Part shown: positions 19,147 to 29,211 of the stretch, piece by piece
Layout of the letters: every line of letters begins with the position of its first letter
Position numbering within the stretch: the first letter of the stretch is position 1
From: Paraglaciecola sp030730205
GTDB taxonomy: Bacteria > Pseudomonadota > Gammaproteobacteria > Enterobacterales > Alteromonadaceae
Assembly: GCF_052119645.1 (NCBI RefSeq)
Contig: NZ_JBGQOM010000006.1
Span: 248,001-312,000 of the forward strand
Length of the DNA stretch: 64,000 nt
Reading direction: 5' to 3'
Program-made: the position numbers and the translations under genes
Notes under the pieces: model-generated
Database searches by the model: none
What the model saw: the letters and a program-made list of their open reading frames with translations, nothing else
What the model was told of the DNA's origin: nothing

Positions 19147-19170
19147 GCTGCATTTCGATGCAGCTTTTTT
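19147..19170 (+). terminator. Rho-independent terminator after the symporter/GH43 pair
   Basis: GCTGCAT (19147-19153), TTCG tetraloop, ATGCAGC (19158-19164), then six T. It separates this unit from the GH127/146 gene. Confidence 0.93.
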
Positions 19171-19194
19171 CGTTAAGAATCAACAGGATTTGTT

Positions 19195-21597
19195 ATGTTA
19201 ACTCGCACACTTAAATTGGCCCTTATCAGCGTAAGTATTGTAATCACGAACACTTGTGTTAGCTATGCTGCTGAGTTATTCCCTTTACAAACAGTGCGTT
19301 TAACGGCCAGTCCATTTTTAGTCGCTCAGCAGGCTAATGTAAGATATTTATTGGCGCTTGAGCCTGATAAATTACTCATGCCTTATTTACGTGAAGCGGG
19401 CCTTGAGACAAAAAACACTTCTTACGATAACTGGGAAAGTAGCGGTTTAGACGGGCATATTGGTGGTCATTACCTCAGTGCTTTGAGTTTGGCCTATGCT
19501 GCTACGGGAGAGGTAGAACTCAAAAAACGCCTTGATTACATGTTGGCCGAATTACGCAAAGCTCAGCTAAAAAATGGAGATGGTTATTTAGGTGGTGTAC
19601 CGGACGGCAAGCACGCGTGGCAACAAATTCGCCAGGGCAATATTAAGGTTGATTTGTTTTCCCTTAATGAACGTTGGGTGCCTTTGTATAACGTGCATAA
19701 AACTTTATCCGGTTTGCGTGATGCCTATGAAATTGGCCACAGCGAACTGGCCAAGACCATGTTACGCGACATGACAGATTGGTTTATTGGTTTGGTGGCA
19801 AGTCTGTCTGATGAGCAAATACAGCAGTTATTGATTTCTGAACATGGTGGTCTGAATGAGGTTTTTGCCGACGTCTACGCTATCACTAAAAATGACAAAT
19901 ACCTGAAACTGGCTAAGCAGTTTTCTCACCAGTTAATCTTGCAGCCACTGTTGAAAAATCAAGACAAACTTAATGGCCTGCATGCCAATACCCAGATACC
20001 TAAAGTGATTGGTTTTTTGCGCGTAGCCGAATTGGATGGCAATAAAAGTTGGTACAACGCGGCGGATTTCTTCTGGCATGACGTGACCGAAAAACGCACG
20101 GTGTCGATTGGCGGCAATAGCGTGCGCGAACATTTTCATAATGCTGATGATTTCAGTTCCATGCTCGAGTCCGTCGAAGGGCCAGAAACCTGTAATACCT
20201 ACAACATGCTGAAACTCAGCAAAATGTTGTATCAAGATTCTGATAATAATGCTTATTTGGATTATTACGAGCGTGCTACTTACAACCACATACTCTCGTC
20301 ACAAAACCCCGAAACTGGCGGCTTGGTGTATTTTACTCCCATGCGTTCAGGCCATTATCGTACCTATTCACAAGTAGACACGTCGATGTGGTGTTGTGTG
20401 GGCTCAGGCATTGAGAACCATAGTAAATACGGTGAGTTAATTTATGCCCATGAAGATGAAGAATTGTTTGTAAACCTATTTATTCCTTCAAAGCTCGACT
20501 GGCAACAGCACAGCGCAGAGGTTGAAATAGACACCCTGTTCCCCGATCAAAATCAAGTCACCTTAAGCGTTAGCCCAAAACAAGGTAAACAGACTAAAAT
20601 GCTCACCTTGAACATTCGTCAACCCAAGTGGTTGAGCGCTAAAACCATGGTGATCACGATAAATGGTAAAACAATAAAAACCGAGCAACTTCATCAAGGT
20701 TATGTGAGCATTACCCGCCAGTGGCAAGCTAAAGATAAACTTTCTATCGACATGAGCATCAAACCGCAATTAGAAGGTTTACCGGACGGCAGCCACGAAT
20801 ATTCAGTGGTCTATGGTCCTATTGTACTGGCGGAAAAAGTCCAACCCTTTGGGCAAGAAGACCTGCCGTACTTTGCCAATGATGGCCGCATGGGGCACAT
20901 CGCCAGTGGGCCAACCTGCTCTCCCGAAGCATTGCCGGTAATAGTGGGTGACACCGAGGTTTTTCTTGCAGGATTAAAACGTATACTTGGTCCACATCTA
21001 GCGTTTTCCATGGGGGCAGGGATTGAGAGTGGCAGCGGCAAAACATCGCTAGAAACCTCGCAACTCATTCCATTTTTCCGTATCCATGAAAGCCGTTATC
21101 AAGTGTACTGGCCACAAATGCAGGCCGATGAATATCAGGATTTTATGTTGCAAGCTGAGCAGCGTACTCGAGCTGAAAAACAACTGGCAGAGCAAACCTT
21201 GGATCAAATTAACCCAGGAGAGCAACAACCCGAAACCGAACATGGTTTTGCTGGTGAAGGCAGTCGAGCAGGGGTGAATGGCCAACGTCATTGGCGAGAC
21301 GCTACTCAGTGGTTTAGTTATCAATTAGCCGATCCACAAAACCAAGCCAAGATCTTACGTCTGACCTATTTTGCAGGTGATCAAGCCCGACATTTTTCAG
21401 TGTGGATCAACGACATCAAGTTAGCCGACGTGAGTTTAACAGGCGACTCAGAGCAGGCCTTTTATGAGGTGGACTATGTTATTAGCGAAGCCATACTCAA
21501 AGTGGCTAAAAATGGCAAACATGAGGTCAAATTTGTCGCCAAGAAAGATTCCATCGCTGGTGGTTTATATGGTGTGCGTTTGTTAAAGGCTAATTAA
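19195..21597 (+). CDS. GH127/GH146 beta-L-arabinofuranosidase, secreted
   Basis: 800 aa with a signal peptide (TLKLALISVSIVITNTCVSYAA). The (alpha/alpha)6 catalytic domain carries GHIGGHYLSALSLAYAATG, LYNVHKTLSGLRDAY, GGNSVREHFH, then EGPETCNTYNML and MWCCVGSGIENHSKYGE. These give the Glu and the cysteine cluster (one Cys plus adjacent Cys-Cys) of the zinc-bound Cys-nucleophile mechanism described for HypBA1-type enzymes. The extra C-terminal domains (YSVVYGPIVLAE onward, and a last ~100-residue beta domain ending GGLYGVRLLK) and the 800-aa length suit GH146-like members more than the ~660-aa GH127. It would remove beta-linked arabinofuranose caps. The 3' end overlaps the convergent LysR gene by 15 bp. 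Confidence 0.9.
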   Translation: MLTRTLKLALISVSIVITNTCVSYAAELFPLQTVRLTASPFLVAQQANVRYLLALEPDKLLMPYLREAGLETKNTSYDNWESSGLDGHIGGHYLSALSLAYAATGEVELKKRLDYMLAELRKAQLKNGDGYLGGVPDGKHAWQQIRQGNIKVDLFSLNERWVPLYNVHKTLSGLRDAYEIGHSELAKTMLRDMTDWFIGLVASLSDEQIQQLLISEHGGLNEVFADVYAITKNDKYLKLAKQFSHQLILQPLLKNQDKLNGLHANTQIPKVIGFLRVAELDGNKSWYNAADFFWHDVTEKRTVSIGGNSVREHFHNADDFSSMLESVEGPETCNTYNMLKLSKMLYQDSDNNAYLDYYERATYNHILSSQNPETGGLVYFTPMRSGHYRTYSQVDTSMWCCVGSGIENHSKYGELIYAHEDEELFVNLFIPSKLDWQQHSAEVEIDTLFPDQNQVTLSVSPKQGKQTKMLTLNIRQPKWLSAKTMVITINGKTIKTEQLHQGYVSITRQWQAKDKLSIDMSIKPQLEGLPDGSHEYSVVYGPIVLAEKVQPFGQEDLPYFANDGRMGHIASGPTCSPEALPVIVGDTEVFLAGLKRILGPHLAFSMGAGIESGSGKTSLETSQLIPFFRIHESRYQVYWPQMQADEYQDFMLQAEQRTRAEKQLAEQTLDQINPGEQQPETEHGFAGEGSRAGVNGQRHWRDATQWFSYQLADPQNQAKILRLTYFAGDQARHFSVWINDIKLADVSLTGDSEQAFYEVDYVISEAILKVAKNGKHEVKFVAKKDSIAGGLYGVRLLKAN

Positions 21598-22497
21598 TAA
21601 CCAGTCTTCGTTATCCATGTGTTGTTGTAAAAAATCAATAAACGCTCTAACCCGCGGCGGAACCAGCCGTCGTTGTGGCATAACAGCATAAATAGAAGTA
21701 TCCATATAATAATCAGGCAAGACTCTGATGAGTCTGCCTTGCTCAATATCCTTATTAATGTGCCACGTTGAATGCAGAGATATACCCAAATCTGCTAAAG
21801 CGGCATCACGCAGCGCGTCACCTAGGTTACTTTCTAACTGTCCGCTTACTTTTACATTGTGTTTTTGACCTTGAGAGTCTGTCAGTTTCCAGCGATCTTC
21901 TACGCCATGAAAACCCGCCAGTAACAAACACTGATGGGCGCTAAGGTCTGTTAGTTTTTGTGGTGTGCCTTTGGTGGCAAGATACTGTGGTGATGCACAC
22001 ATGATACGGCGATTGCACGCCAGCTTTTTGGCGACCAGTGCGGAATCTTGCAGGGTATCCGTGATACGAATGGCCAAATCGAAGCCATCATTAATGAGAT
22101 CGCGCTTTTCATCGGTTAAATTCAACTGCACTTGCAAACGCGGATATTGGGCTAAAAAAGCGGGTAGCAAAGGCGAAATATAATGATGACCAAAAGACAC
22201 CGCAGCAGTGATCCGCAAGGTGCCACTGACTTCTTTACCTGACTGACTTAGGCCAGTGGTTAGTGCTTCTAAGTCTTCTATTAGTGGCCGTCCTTGAGAA
22301 GCTAGCTCGTTGCCTTCGGGGGTCGCGCTGACTTGCCGAGTTGTACGATGTAGCAAACGTACACCTAGGTGTTTTTCTAAACTGATCAAACGTTTACTTG
22401 CTACGGCGGCACTTAAACCCAAGCTTCGTGCAGCCGCGCTAATGCTGCCGGTATCCAGCACACGGATAAAAATGGCAATGTCGGAGAGTCTATCCAT
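21583..22497 (-). CDS. LysR-family transcriptional regulator
   Basis: 304 aa when started at the ATG at 22497; a TTG four codons upstream is possible. The N-terminal winged helix (RLSDIAIFIRVLDTGSISAAARSLGLSAAVASKRLISLEKHLGVRLLHRTTRQVSATPEG) is typical LysR of the group acting next to MFS exporters and oxidoreductases, followed by a periplasmic-binding-like effector domain. It is divergent from an AraJ/YdhP-like efflux gene and an aldo-keto reductase gene, which it probably controls. The effector is unknown. This cassette looks unrelated to arabinan use and may be an insertion into the locus. Confidence 0.92.
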   Translation of the reverse strand: MDRLSDIAIFIRVLDTGSISAAARSLGLSAAVASKRLISLEKHLGVRLLHRTTRQVSATPEGNELASQGRPLIEDLEALTTGLSQSGKEVSGTLRITAAVSFGHHYISPLLPAFLAQYPRLQVQLNLTDEKRDLINDGFDLAIRITDTLQDSALVAKKLACNRRIMCASPQYLATKGTPQKLTDLSAHQCLLLAGFHGVEDRWKLTDSQGQKHNVKVSGQLESNLGDALRDAALADLGISLHSTWHINKDIEQGRLIRVLPDYYMDTSIYAVMPQRRLVPPRVRAFIDFLQQHMDNEDWLLISL

Positions 22498-22525
22498 ATC
22501 TATTTTCAATGAATGGTTGAAAGTG

Positions 22526-22556
22526 ATTCAATATTTGCACGTCTACTGGATTGAAT
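22526..22556. promoter_or_regulatory. Candidate LysR binding site between divergent LysR and MFS genes
   Basis: Inverted repeat ATTCAAT (22526-22532) and ATTGAAT (22550-22556) in the ~110-bp intergenic region. A second arm pair TTTCAA/TTGAAA lies at 22504-22522. LysR proteins bind dyads near the divergent promoter, so this is a plausible operator (inference). Confidence 0.45.
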
Positions 22557-22606
22557 GCAAGAGCTCTACACTAGCCGCCTCTTTTTGTTATTGAGCAACT
22601 TAAACA

Positions 22607-23830
22607 ATGAATTTTTCGCGTTACTTTAAATATCCGGCGCTTTATGCCCTAGCAGTAGGGGCCTTTGGTATTGGCTCGACAGAATTTGTCATCATGGGCT
22701 TGTTAGAGCAAGTGGCTAATGACATGCAAGTGAGTTTGCAAGCAGCCGGTTTTCTTATTTCTGGTTATGCCCTAGGTGTAGTAATTGGGGCGCCAATATT
22801 TACCTGGCTCAGTGGGCGTTTCTCACACAAACGCACATTGATATTGATGATGTTGCTATTTACTTTAGGAAATTTAGTGTGCTGGTGGGCACCAAACTAT
22901 GATCTTATTTTAGCGGCCAGAATATTAACCGCTTTTGCCCATGGTACTTTTTTTGGTGTGGGCTCGGTGGTGGCAACTAAGGTTGTTCCTCCTGCGCAAA
23001 AGGCCAGTGCCATCGCATTTATGTTTAGCGGTCTAACCTTAGCTACCATTTTAGGGGTGCCGGCTGGAGCATGGTTGGGGCAACATTTTGGTTGGCGTAC
23101 TCCGTTTGCGGTGATCAGCCTTATCGGTTTTTTGTCGATGTTTATTCTTGCTTGGTTTTTACCTCACACTGCCAAAGATGCGCTTATTTCTGGTGCAAGC
23201 TCATCATTAAAACGACTATTGGGCTTAGACATTGTATTAAAGCTGCTGACTACCGTATTGGCCTTTGCCGGCTTTTTTGTGGTGTTTACTTATGTTCAGA
23301 GCATGCTGATACAAGTCAGTGGTTTCAGTCTGGATGCGGTATCGGCCGTTTTATTAGTGGTAGGTCTTGGTATCGTGCTCGGCAATACCTATGGCGGGCG
23401 CTTGGCCGACCGTCTACCGCAAAAAGCCAGCATGCTTACCCTGTTGATGTTACTGGCTGCCTTGGTTTGTTTGCCCTTTTTTCTACACAGTCAGGTAGGC
23501 ACAATTGTGTTTTTAGGCTTACTAGGGGCGGGAGCTTTTGCCACTGTGGCCCCTTTACAAATGAATATGCTCAACGCGGCACAGGGTCTATCGCCCACCT
23601 TGGTATCTAGTCTTAATATCGCAGCCTTCAATTTGGGCAATGCCTTTGGGGCGTGGTTAGGTGGATTTGTGCTCACCAGGTATTTGAGCATCGCTTATCT
23701 CCCTTGGGTAGCGGCCGTTGTGGTGGTATTGGCTGTCATTGTTGCACTAATTGATTACCGCCGCAGTTGTTCAACCAGGGAGGAGTGTAAGGCAGTCAAT
23801 TTTGCACAAACGAGCGAATGTCAGAGCTAA
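22607..23830 (+). CDS. MFS efflux transporter (DHA1, AraJ/YdhP-like)
   Basis: 407 aa with about 12 transmembrane segments. The start YPALYALAVGAFGIGSTEFVIMGLL is the signature of the AraJ/YdhP/PbuE group of drug:H+ antiporters; SGRFSHKRTLILMMLLFTLGN is the loop 2-3 motif A and GGRLADRLPQK its second copy. Substrate is unknown. Despite the name araJ, members are general small-molecule exporters and a role in arabinose metabolism should not be assumed. Its end overlaps the upstream part of the aldo-keto reductase reading frame, but the preferred reductase start lies 32 bp beyond. Confidence 0.92.
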   Translation: MNFSRYFKYPALYALAVGAFGIGSTEFVIMGLLEQVANDMQVSLQAAGFLISGYALGVVIGAPIFTWLSGRFSHKRTLILMMLLFTLGNLVCWWAPNYDLILAARILTAFAHGTFFGVGSVVATKVVPPAQKASAIAFMFSGLTLATILGVPAGAWLGQHFGWRTPFAVISLIGFLSMFILAWFLPHTAKDALISGASSSLKRLLGLDIVLKLLTTVLAFAGFFVVFTYVQSMLIQVSGFSLDAVSAVLLVVGLGIVLGNTYGGRLADRLPQKASMLTLLMLLAALVCLPFFLHSQVGTIVFLGLLGAGAFATVAPLQMNMLNAAQGLSPTLVSSLNIAAFNLGNAFGAWLGGFVLTRYLSIAYLPWVAAVVVVLAVIVALIDYRRSCSTREECKAVNFAQTSECQS

Positions 23831-23862
23831 CAATCAACAAACTAATTAAATCTGGAGTGAAT

Positions 23863-24906
23863 ATGCAGCATACAATCGAACAACGTTTTTTAGGAGATTC
23901 AGGTTTCAACTTGCCTGTTCTTGGATTTGGAGCCGGCACTTTTGGTGGCAAAGGCCCATTATTTAGTGCTTGGGGCAACTCACAAGTTGCAGAGGCTAAG
24001 CGCATGATTGATCTTTGCCTTGAACATGGAGTGAATTTATTTGATAGCGCCGATGTGTATTCAGATGGTGAGTCTGAAAAAATTCTGGGACAGGCTTTAT
24101 CCGGCAGACGAGACAAGGCGATTATTTCTACCAAAATGACCTTGCGTACAGGGGATGGTGCTAACGATGTGGGGGCATCGCGTCATCATTTACTTAAGTC
24201 TACTGAACAAGCATTAAGACGCTTAAATACCGACTATATCGACATACTGCAATTGCATCACTTTGATGCACAAACGCCTGTAGAAAGTGTGATGAAAACT
24301 CTCGATGAATTGGTGACATCAGGCAAAGTAAGGTACATCGGTGTATCAAATTTTTCCGCTTGGCATATTATGAAATCACAAGCTGTCGCTGAACGTTATG
24401 GTTATCAAAAGTTTGTGGCTAACCAAGCGTATTATTCATTGGTTGGACGTGATTATGAGTGGGAACTGATGCCAGTGGGTATGGACCAAGGATTGGGGGC
24501 GATAGTTTGGAGTCCTTTAGGTTGGGGTAGATTAACCGGTAAAATTCGCCGTGATCAACCAGTGCCAGAGCAAAGTCGCTTACATGCAACTAAACAGTTT
24601 GCTCCGCCGGTTAGCGATGCGCATTTATATGATGTAGTGGATGTGCTGCTGCAAATCTCCCAAGAAACCGGCAAAACGGTAGCGCAAATAGCGATTAATT
24701 GGGTATTGAGCCGGCCCAGTGTGGCCTCCGTATTAATTGGTGCCAGAAACGAGCAGCAATTGCTCGATAATTTTGGTGCCTTAGGCTGGTCTTTAAATGC
24801 AAGCCAACTTATGGCTTTGGATGAAGTCAGTAACGTAACGATACCTTATCCCTATTATCCTTATTGGAATGGGCAATTTAGCGAACGCAATCCGCCAGTT
24901 TGTTAA
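23863..24906 (+). CDS. Aldo/keto reductase
   Basis: 347 aa NADPH-dependent oxidoreductase of the AKR superfamily. The TIM-barrel catalytic tetrad is present: Asp and Tyr in LFDSADVYSDGESE, Lys in AIISTKMTL and His in LQLHHFD. The NADPH-binding C-terminal part has VASVLIGARNEQQL. The Met at 23863 has TGGAG 7 nt upstream; the longer frame from 23818 would overlap the transporter gene. The LysR/MFS/AKR trio probably detoxifies or exports an aldehyde or xenobiotic. The physiological substrate cannot be deduced. Confidence 0.92.
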   Translation: MQHTIEQRFLGDSGFNLPVLGFGAGTFGGKGPLFSAWGNSQVAEAKRMIDLCLEHGVNLFDSADVYSDGESEKILGQALSGRRDKAIISTKMTLRTGDGANDVGASRHHLLKSTEQALRRLNTDYIDILQLHHFDAQTPVESVMKTLDELVTSGKVRYIGVSNFSAWHIMKSQAVAERYGYQKFVANQAYYSLVGRDYEWELMPVGMDQGLGAIVWSPLGWGRLTGKIRRDQPVPEQSRLHATKQFAPPVSDAHLYDVVDVLLQISQETGKTVAQIAINWVLSRPSVASVLIGARNEQQLLDNFGALGWSLNASQLMALDEVSNVTIPYPYYPYWNGQFSERNPPVC

Positions 24907-25317
24907 AAACGGCCATCCGCTCAATAACCCGCGCGTTGCAGGTGATTGAGCGGAATTTGATGTTATTTATTCAGCAGATTTTAGTGTGTTCTTTTGGTTG
25001 TCTGAATATTCACGTTCAACTGACAATATGACTAGGTTTAACGCTGCATTCAACGGTAAACCAACAAGTGAAATTTGTCGCTCAGTAAAACTCACAGTGA
25101 GCTATTGTTATATAAGCAAGTCTTACATTTTAACCAGTAATTTTTACTATTCTGCTATGTTTTATAATGGAGTGAGGCGCTAAAACCCCCGATATTTAGT
25201 GTATTTCTTAACCGGTGTGAAACTTGCCCCCTATAAGCTCTATTGCGTCGATTGGGGCTAGAGAATTAAATCACTCTACGGCAGCGGTTCTAAAATAAAG
25301 AACTCACCACGCCTAAG
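24907..25317. other. Intergenic region with a stem-loop after the aldo/keto reductase
   Basis: Positions 24917-24925 (CCGCTCAAT) pair with 24945-24953 (ATTGAGCGG), a perfect 9-bp stem but without a clear T run, so it is a possible terminator. The rest to 25317 is AT-rich and holds no gene that I can support. Upstream of the acnA remnant an in-frame TAA at 25291 and no ATG show that its start is lost. Confidence 0.5.
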
Positions 25318-27985
25318 TATCTGCAAACCTTGTCAGTGGATGACAAAGAGTATCAGTACTACAGTCTTGAAAGTCTGGCTGATGATTACCAGTTATCGCG
25401 CCTGCCATTTGCCGCTAAAATTCTGCTTGAAAATTTATTACGTCATCACGATCAAGCTTTTGTCCAGCCTGAGGATATTAGCAAACTGGCGAAATGGGAT
25501 TTACTGGATACCACACCTACAGAGATCGCTTTTGTGCCGTCTCGCGTGGTACTACAAGATTTTACCGGTGTTCCAGCAGTGGTGGATTTAGCTGCCATGC
25601 GTGACGCAATGGTTAGTTTAGGTGGCTCACCACAAAAGATTAATCCTTTGAAACCCGTTGAGTTGGTTATTGACCATTCTGTGATGGTAGATTTTTTTGG
25701 ACAAAGAAATGCTTTTAGTAAAAATACTGCCAAAGAAGTAGAGCGTAATAAAGAACGTTATCAGTTTTTACGCTAGGGACAAAATGCCTTTGACAACTTC
25801 AAAGTCGTGCCGCCTGGCAAAGGCATAATGCATCAGGTGAATTTGGAATATCTGGCTCGTGTGGTTTTTATGGACAAAGTCGATGATGCAGAACAAAGCG
25901 ACGTGGCTGCTATGTTGTATCCCGATACTTTAGTGGGTACCGATTCTCACACCACTATGATCAATGGTCTAGGGGTCTAGGGGTCTAGGGGTCTAGGGGT
26001 CTTGGGTTGGGGAGTGGGTGGCATTGAAGCCGAAGCGGCCATGCTCGGACAACCCGTTAGCATGTTAGTGCCGGAGGTAGTGTGTATGAAGTTATCAGGC
26101 GAATTGCCGGCTGGTACCACAGCCACTGATTTGGTCTTAACGATCACTGAGAGCTTGCGTAAATTTGGGGTAGTAGGCAAGTTTGTCGAATTTTTTGGCG
26201 AAGGAGTAAAATATCTTACTATTGGGGATAGAGCCACTATCGCCAATATGGCACCTGAATATGGTGCGACTTGTGGACTGTTTCCACTGGATGAACAAAC
26301 TGAAACCTAGCTAAAGTTGACTGGTAGAGATGAACATCATATTAAAGTCATAAAAGCTTATGCCCAGGCCCAAGGAATGTGAGGCAGCGAAGCTCAAGAA
26401 TCAGCACAATATCACGCCACCTTAAGTTTAGATCTAGCTGAGGTAGTGAGTTCCATCGCAGGACCTAAGCGTCCACAGGATAGGATCCCCTTAACTGCAG
26501 CGGCCAGTCAGTTTAAACATTGGTTAGCTGAGCAGGACAAACTATTCATTTCTACCGACGATACTGAAAAAGGTCGTTTTGAAAGCGAGGGTGGCCAACA
26601 ACCAACACCCGCAGATAATGAACCTCACTGTGACTACAATGGTCAGCAGTTTAAGCTTAAAAACGGTGCTGTTGTCATTGCCGCCATTACCAATTGTACC
26701 AACACCTCTAACCCTTCTGTGCTGGTAGCGGCAGGATTGTTAGCCAAAAAGGCCAAGGCATTGGGTTTAACCGTAAAACCTTGGGTTAAAACCAGTTTTG
26801 CGCCGGGCTCTCAAGTAGTCACCGAATACCTGGATAAAGCCGATTTAACGTCTGACTTAGAGGCAATGGGTTTTAATCTTGTCGGTTATGGCTGCACGAC
26901 TTGTATTGGAAATTCGGGTCCTTTGCCTGAACCGATTAGCAATGCTATTCGCAAAGCAAAATTAAACGTCACCGCCGTTTTGTCGGGTAACCGTAATTTT
27001 GAAGGGCGTATTCATGCTGATGTCAAAGCCAATTACCTCGCGTCTCCGCCTCTTGTTGTGGCCTATGCCTTAGCGGGTAATATGAATATTGATTTACTTA
27101 AGGAGCCACTAGGGATCTCCACAGATGGTAAACCTGTTTATTTGCGCGATATCTGGCCCACTAACGACGAAATACAAAAGCTGGAATGCGCTGCAAATTG
27201 CTGACAGTGCACAATATGATTGGCCAGAATCCACCTATGTTAAAAAGCCAACATTTTTTGCTGGAATGGATATAAAACCAGCAGCGCTGAGCGACATCAC
27301 GCAGGCTCGCTGTCTGTTAAAGCAGGGTGATTCTGTGACTACCGATCATATTTCTCCTGCCGGCAGTATCGACCCTGATGGGCCGGCTGCCGAGTATTTA
27401 CGTGAGCATGGCGTTGAGGAAAAAGACTTCAACTCCTTTGGTTCACGTCGTGGTAATCATGAAGTGATGATGCGCGTTACTTTTGCCAATATCAGGCTTA
27501 AAAATCAATTAGCTCCTGGCACTGAAGGTGGTTGGACACGATTGCAGCCATCCGGTGAGCAAATGAGTGTATTTGCTGCCGCCATGCAATATCAGCAACA
27601 AAATATTCCCCGTATTGTGATTGCGGGCAAAGAATATGGTACTGGCAGTTCACGAGACTGGGCTGCTAAAGGTCCCTTATTGCTTGGTGTGAAAGTGGTA
27701 CTGGCAGAAAGTTATGAACGCATTCACCGCTCTAATCTTATCGGTATGGGGATTTTACCTTTACAGTTTAAAAATGGTGAAAGTGCCGCAAGCTTAAAAC
27801 TGGATGGCACCGAACAATATACTATTGAGGCTATAAGGCAGGGGCAATAAGAAGCAAGAGTGAAGGTGAAACGGGACAACACTGAATTTAGTTTTAGCGC
27901 TCAAATCAGGATAGATACCCCCAATGAGTTTAGCTATTTCAGCAATGGCGGAATTCTGCAATATGTATTACGCAGACTAAATTAG
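25318..27985 (+). pseudogene. acnA: Aconitate hydratase A pseudogene (acnA)
   Basis: Near full-length AcnA/IRP-type aconitase, which would isomerise citrate to isocitrate with a 4Fe-4S cluster. Conserved blocks remain (VLQDFTGVPAVVDLAAMRDA, GTDSHTTMINGLGV, ITNCTNTSNPSV, GYGCTTCIGNSGPLP, GDSVTTDHISPAGSI, GKEYGTGSSRDWAAKGP), but the gene is broken: no start codon; TAG for Trp at 25774; TAG at 25978 created by an 8-bp tandem expansion; TAG at 26308; TGA for Trp at 26380; loss of roughly 25-30 codons with a frame change near 27180; TAA at 27848 before the intact-looking C-terminus (YFSNGGILQYVLRRLN). A working aconitase must be encoded elsewhere. Good residual similarity suggests recent loss. Confidence 0.95.
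25966..26005 (+). repeat. 8-bp tandem repeat (GGTCTAGG) inside the acnA pseudogene
   Basis: Four perfect GGTCTAGG units followed by one variant GGTCTTGG. The family sequence needs only INGLGVLGWG here. The three extra units add 24 bp, keep the frame and bring in a TAG at 25978-25980. This looks like replication slippage. Confidence 0.93.
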
Positions 27986-28008
27986 AGGGGGTTTGTTAGA
28001 TGTATATC

Positions 28009-28047
28009 AGCGACTTTGCATGCAATCTACTGGAATGCAAAGCCGCT
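28009..28047. terminator. Stem-loop between acnA remnant and convergent endo-arabinanase gene
   Basis: AGCGACTTTGCAT (28009-28021) pairs with ATGCAAAGCCGCT (28035-28047), 12 of 13 pairs, with a 13-nt loop. No T run follows, so it is a possible bidirectional terminator. Confidence 0.5.
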
Positions 28048-28062
28048 GTTAGTTGTTGCCGA

Positions 28063-29100
28063 TTATTTTTGACTAGTATGCAATTGGGTTATACGGTTAT
28101 TTAATTCAGTTGGGTCGACTACTGGCCAACCGTCTTGCCAGCTCATGGGTAAAATACGCAGTTTTTGTATGCCTTTATCGGCGGCTTCGTAGGCATGTAG
28201 TACCAAATAATCTTTGCCATCAAAACTATAGGCTGCGTTGTGACCCAAGCCCGGCCAGTCGTTGTTACCTTTAATGACCGGACTGCCAGCACCTTGCGCC
28301 ATGTCTTTACCGTCCTTATCCAGATAAGGGCCAGTGACTTTTGTCGCGCGACCCACTCTCACGTTGTAGTCACTATTGGCAGCACGACAACATTTATCGA
28401 AAGAGACAAACAAATAGTAATAATCGTTTTTATGGAAAATATAAGGGGCTTCGATAGCGCCGTTTCTCTCGCCTTCAATCTTTGATTTTGCATTGCGCGG
28501 ACGGGCAGCAATAGAGTGCCATACTTCCGGCTGGGCGATTCGCGTTAAGCTAGAGTCTAATTTGACTAATTTTAATCCTGCCCAAAAGGAGCCAAAACTC
28601 ATCCAATAATCGTTATTTTCATCTTTGATGATGGCAGGATCAATAGCATTCCAGTCATCCCGTTCGGGCACCGATTGAAGCACAATGCCTTGGTCAATCC
28701 AAAGATAATCTTTAGCCTTTGGGTCGAGTGTCTTATTAACTGTTACGCCTATACCAGAGGTGTTTTTACCAAAGGCTGATACCGAGTAATACAGGTAATA
28801 TAAACCATCTTTTTGAATGATATCGGGAGCCCATAAATGACCACCAAAACCCGGTGCAACTCGCTGAGCCCAGCTGGGCTCGTCTTTAAATACTCGTCCA
28901 CTGAGTTGCCAGTTCACTAAATCTTTAGATTGATAGTAGGTAATGCCGGGGCCGGTGCTAAAAACGTAGTAGGTATCACCTTCTTTGGCCATAACAGGAT
29001 CATGTACTTCAACTTGTTTGGCCTTGCTCACATTGCCTAAACAGCACAGGCTCAAACTAATAAGGCTAAGAATTTTCCGGGATTTTTGCCCTAGTGACAT
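28063..29100 (-). CDS. Secreted GH43 endo-1,5-alpha-L-arabinanase
   Basis: 345 aa with a signal peptide (about residues 1-27). Catalytic residues of arabinanases are visible: EVHDPVMAKEGDTYYVFSTG (base Asp), WNAIDPAIIKDENNDYWMSFGSFW (second Asp) and GAIEAPYIFHKNDYYYLFVSFDKCCR (acid Glu); GLGHNAAYSFDGKDYL supplies the His near the metal site of such enzymes. The FGSFW and FVSFDxCC motifs are typical of ABN-type endo-arabinanases. It would cut the arabinan backbone in the periplasm or outside. It diverges from a second GH43 gene, with a palindromic operator between the two. Confidence 0.92.
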   Translation of the reverse strand: MSLGQKSRKILSLISLSLCCLGNVSKAKQVEVHDPVMAKEGDTYYVFSTGPGITYYQSKDLVNWQLSGRVFKDEPSWAQRVAPGFGGHLWAPDIIQKDGLYYLYYSVSAFGKNTSGIGVTVNKTLDPKAKDYLWIDQGIVLQSVPERDDWNAIDPAIIKDENNDYWMSFGSFWAGLKLVKLDSSLTRIAQPEVWHSIAARPRNAKSKIEGERNGAIEAPYIFHKNDYYYLFVSFDKCCRAANSDYNVRVGRATKVTGPYLDKDGKDMAQGAGSPVIKGNNDWPGLGHNAAYSFDGKDYLVLHAYEAADKGIQKLRILPMSWQDGWPVVDPTELNNRITQLHTSQK

Positions 29101-29144
29101 AAAACTATCCTTTTACATGGTAATTAGCCGTTAATGTTAGCATA

Positions 29145-29157
29145 ATTGTAATACAAT
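29145..29157. promoter_or_regulatory. GntR/FadR-type operator between divergent GH43 genes
   Basis: ATTGTAATACAAT is a perfect palindrome (ATTGT-AAT-ACAAT) in the 111-bp divergent promoter region. It belongs to the motif set at 6683, 13334, 13705, 31996 and 33814. Confidence 0.6.
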
Positions 29158-29211
29158 ATTAACAATGTATTTTATGAAATAAGCTGACAATTAAACCAAG
29201 AGTATTACTTT

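Noticed and set aside
24986..25183. 65-aa forward frame after the aldo/keto reductase
   Set aside because: Low-complexity composition, no RBS, no recognisable motif.
25774..27850. Stop-codon recoding or readthrough in acnA
   Set aside because: All three stop codons occur, together with a deletion/frameshift and no start codon. Ordinary pseudogene decay explains this better than recoding.
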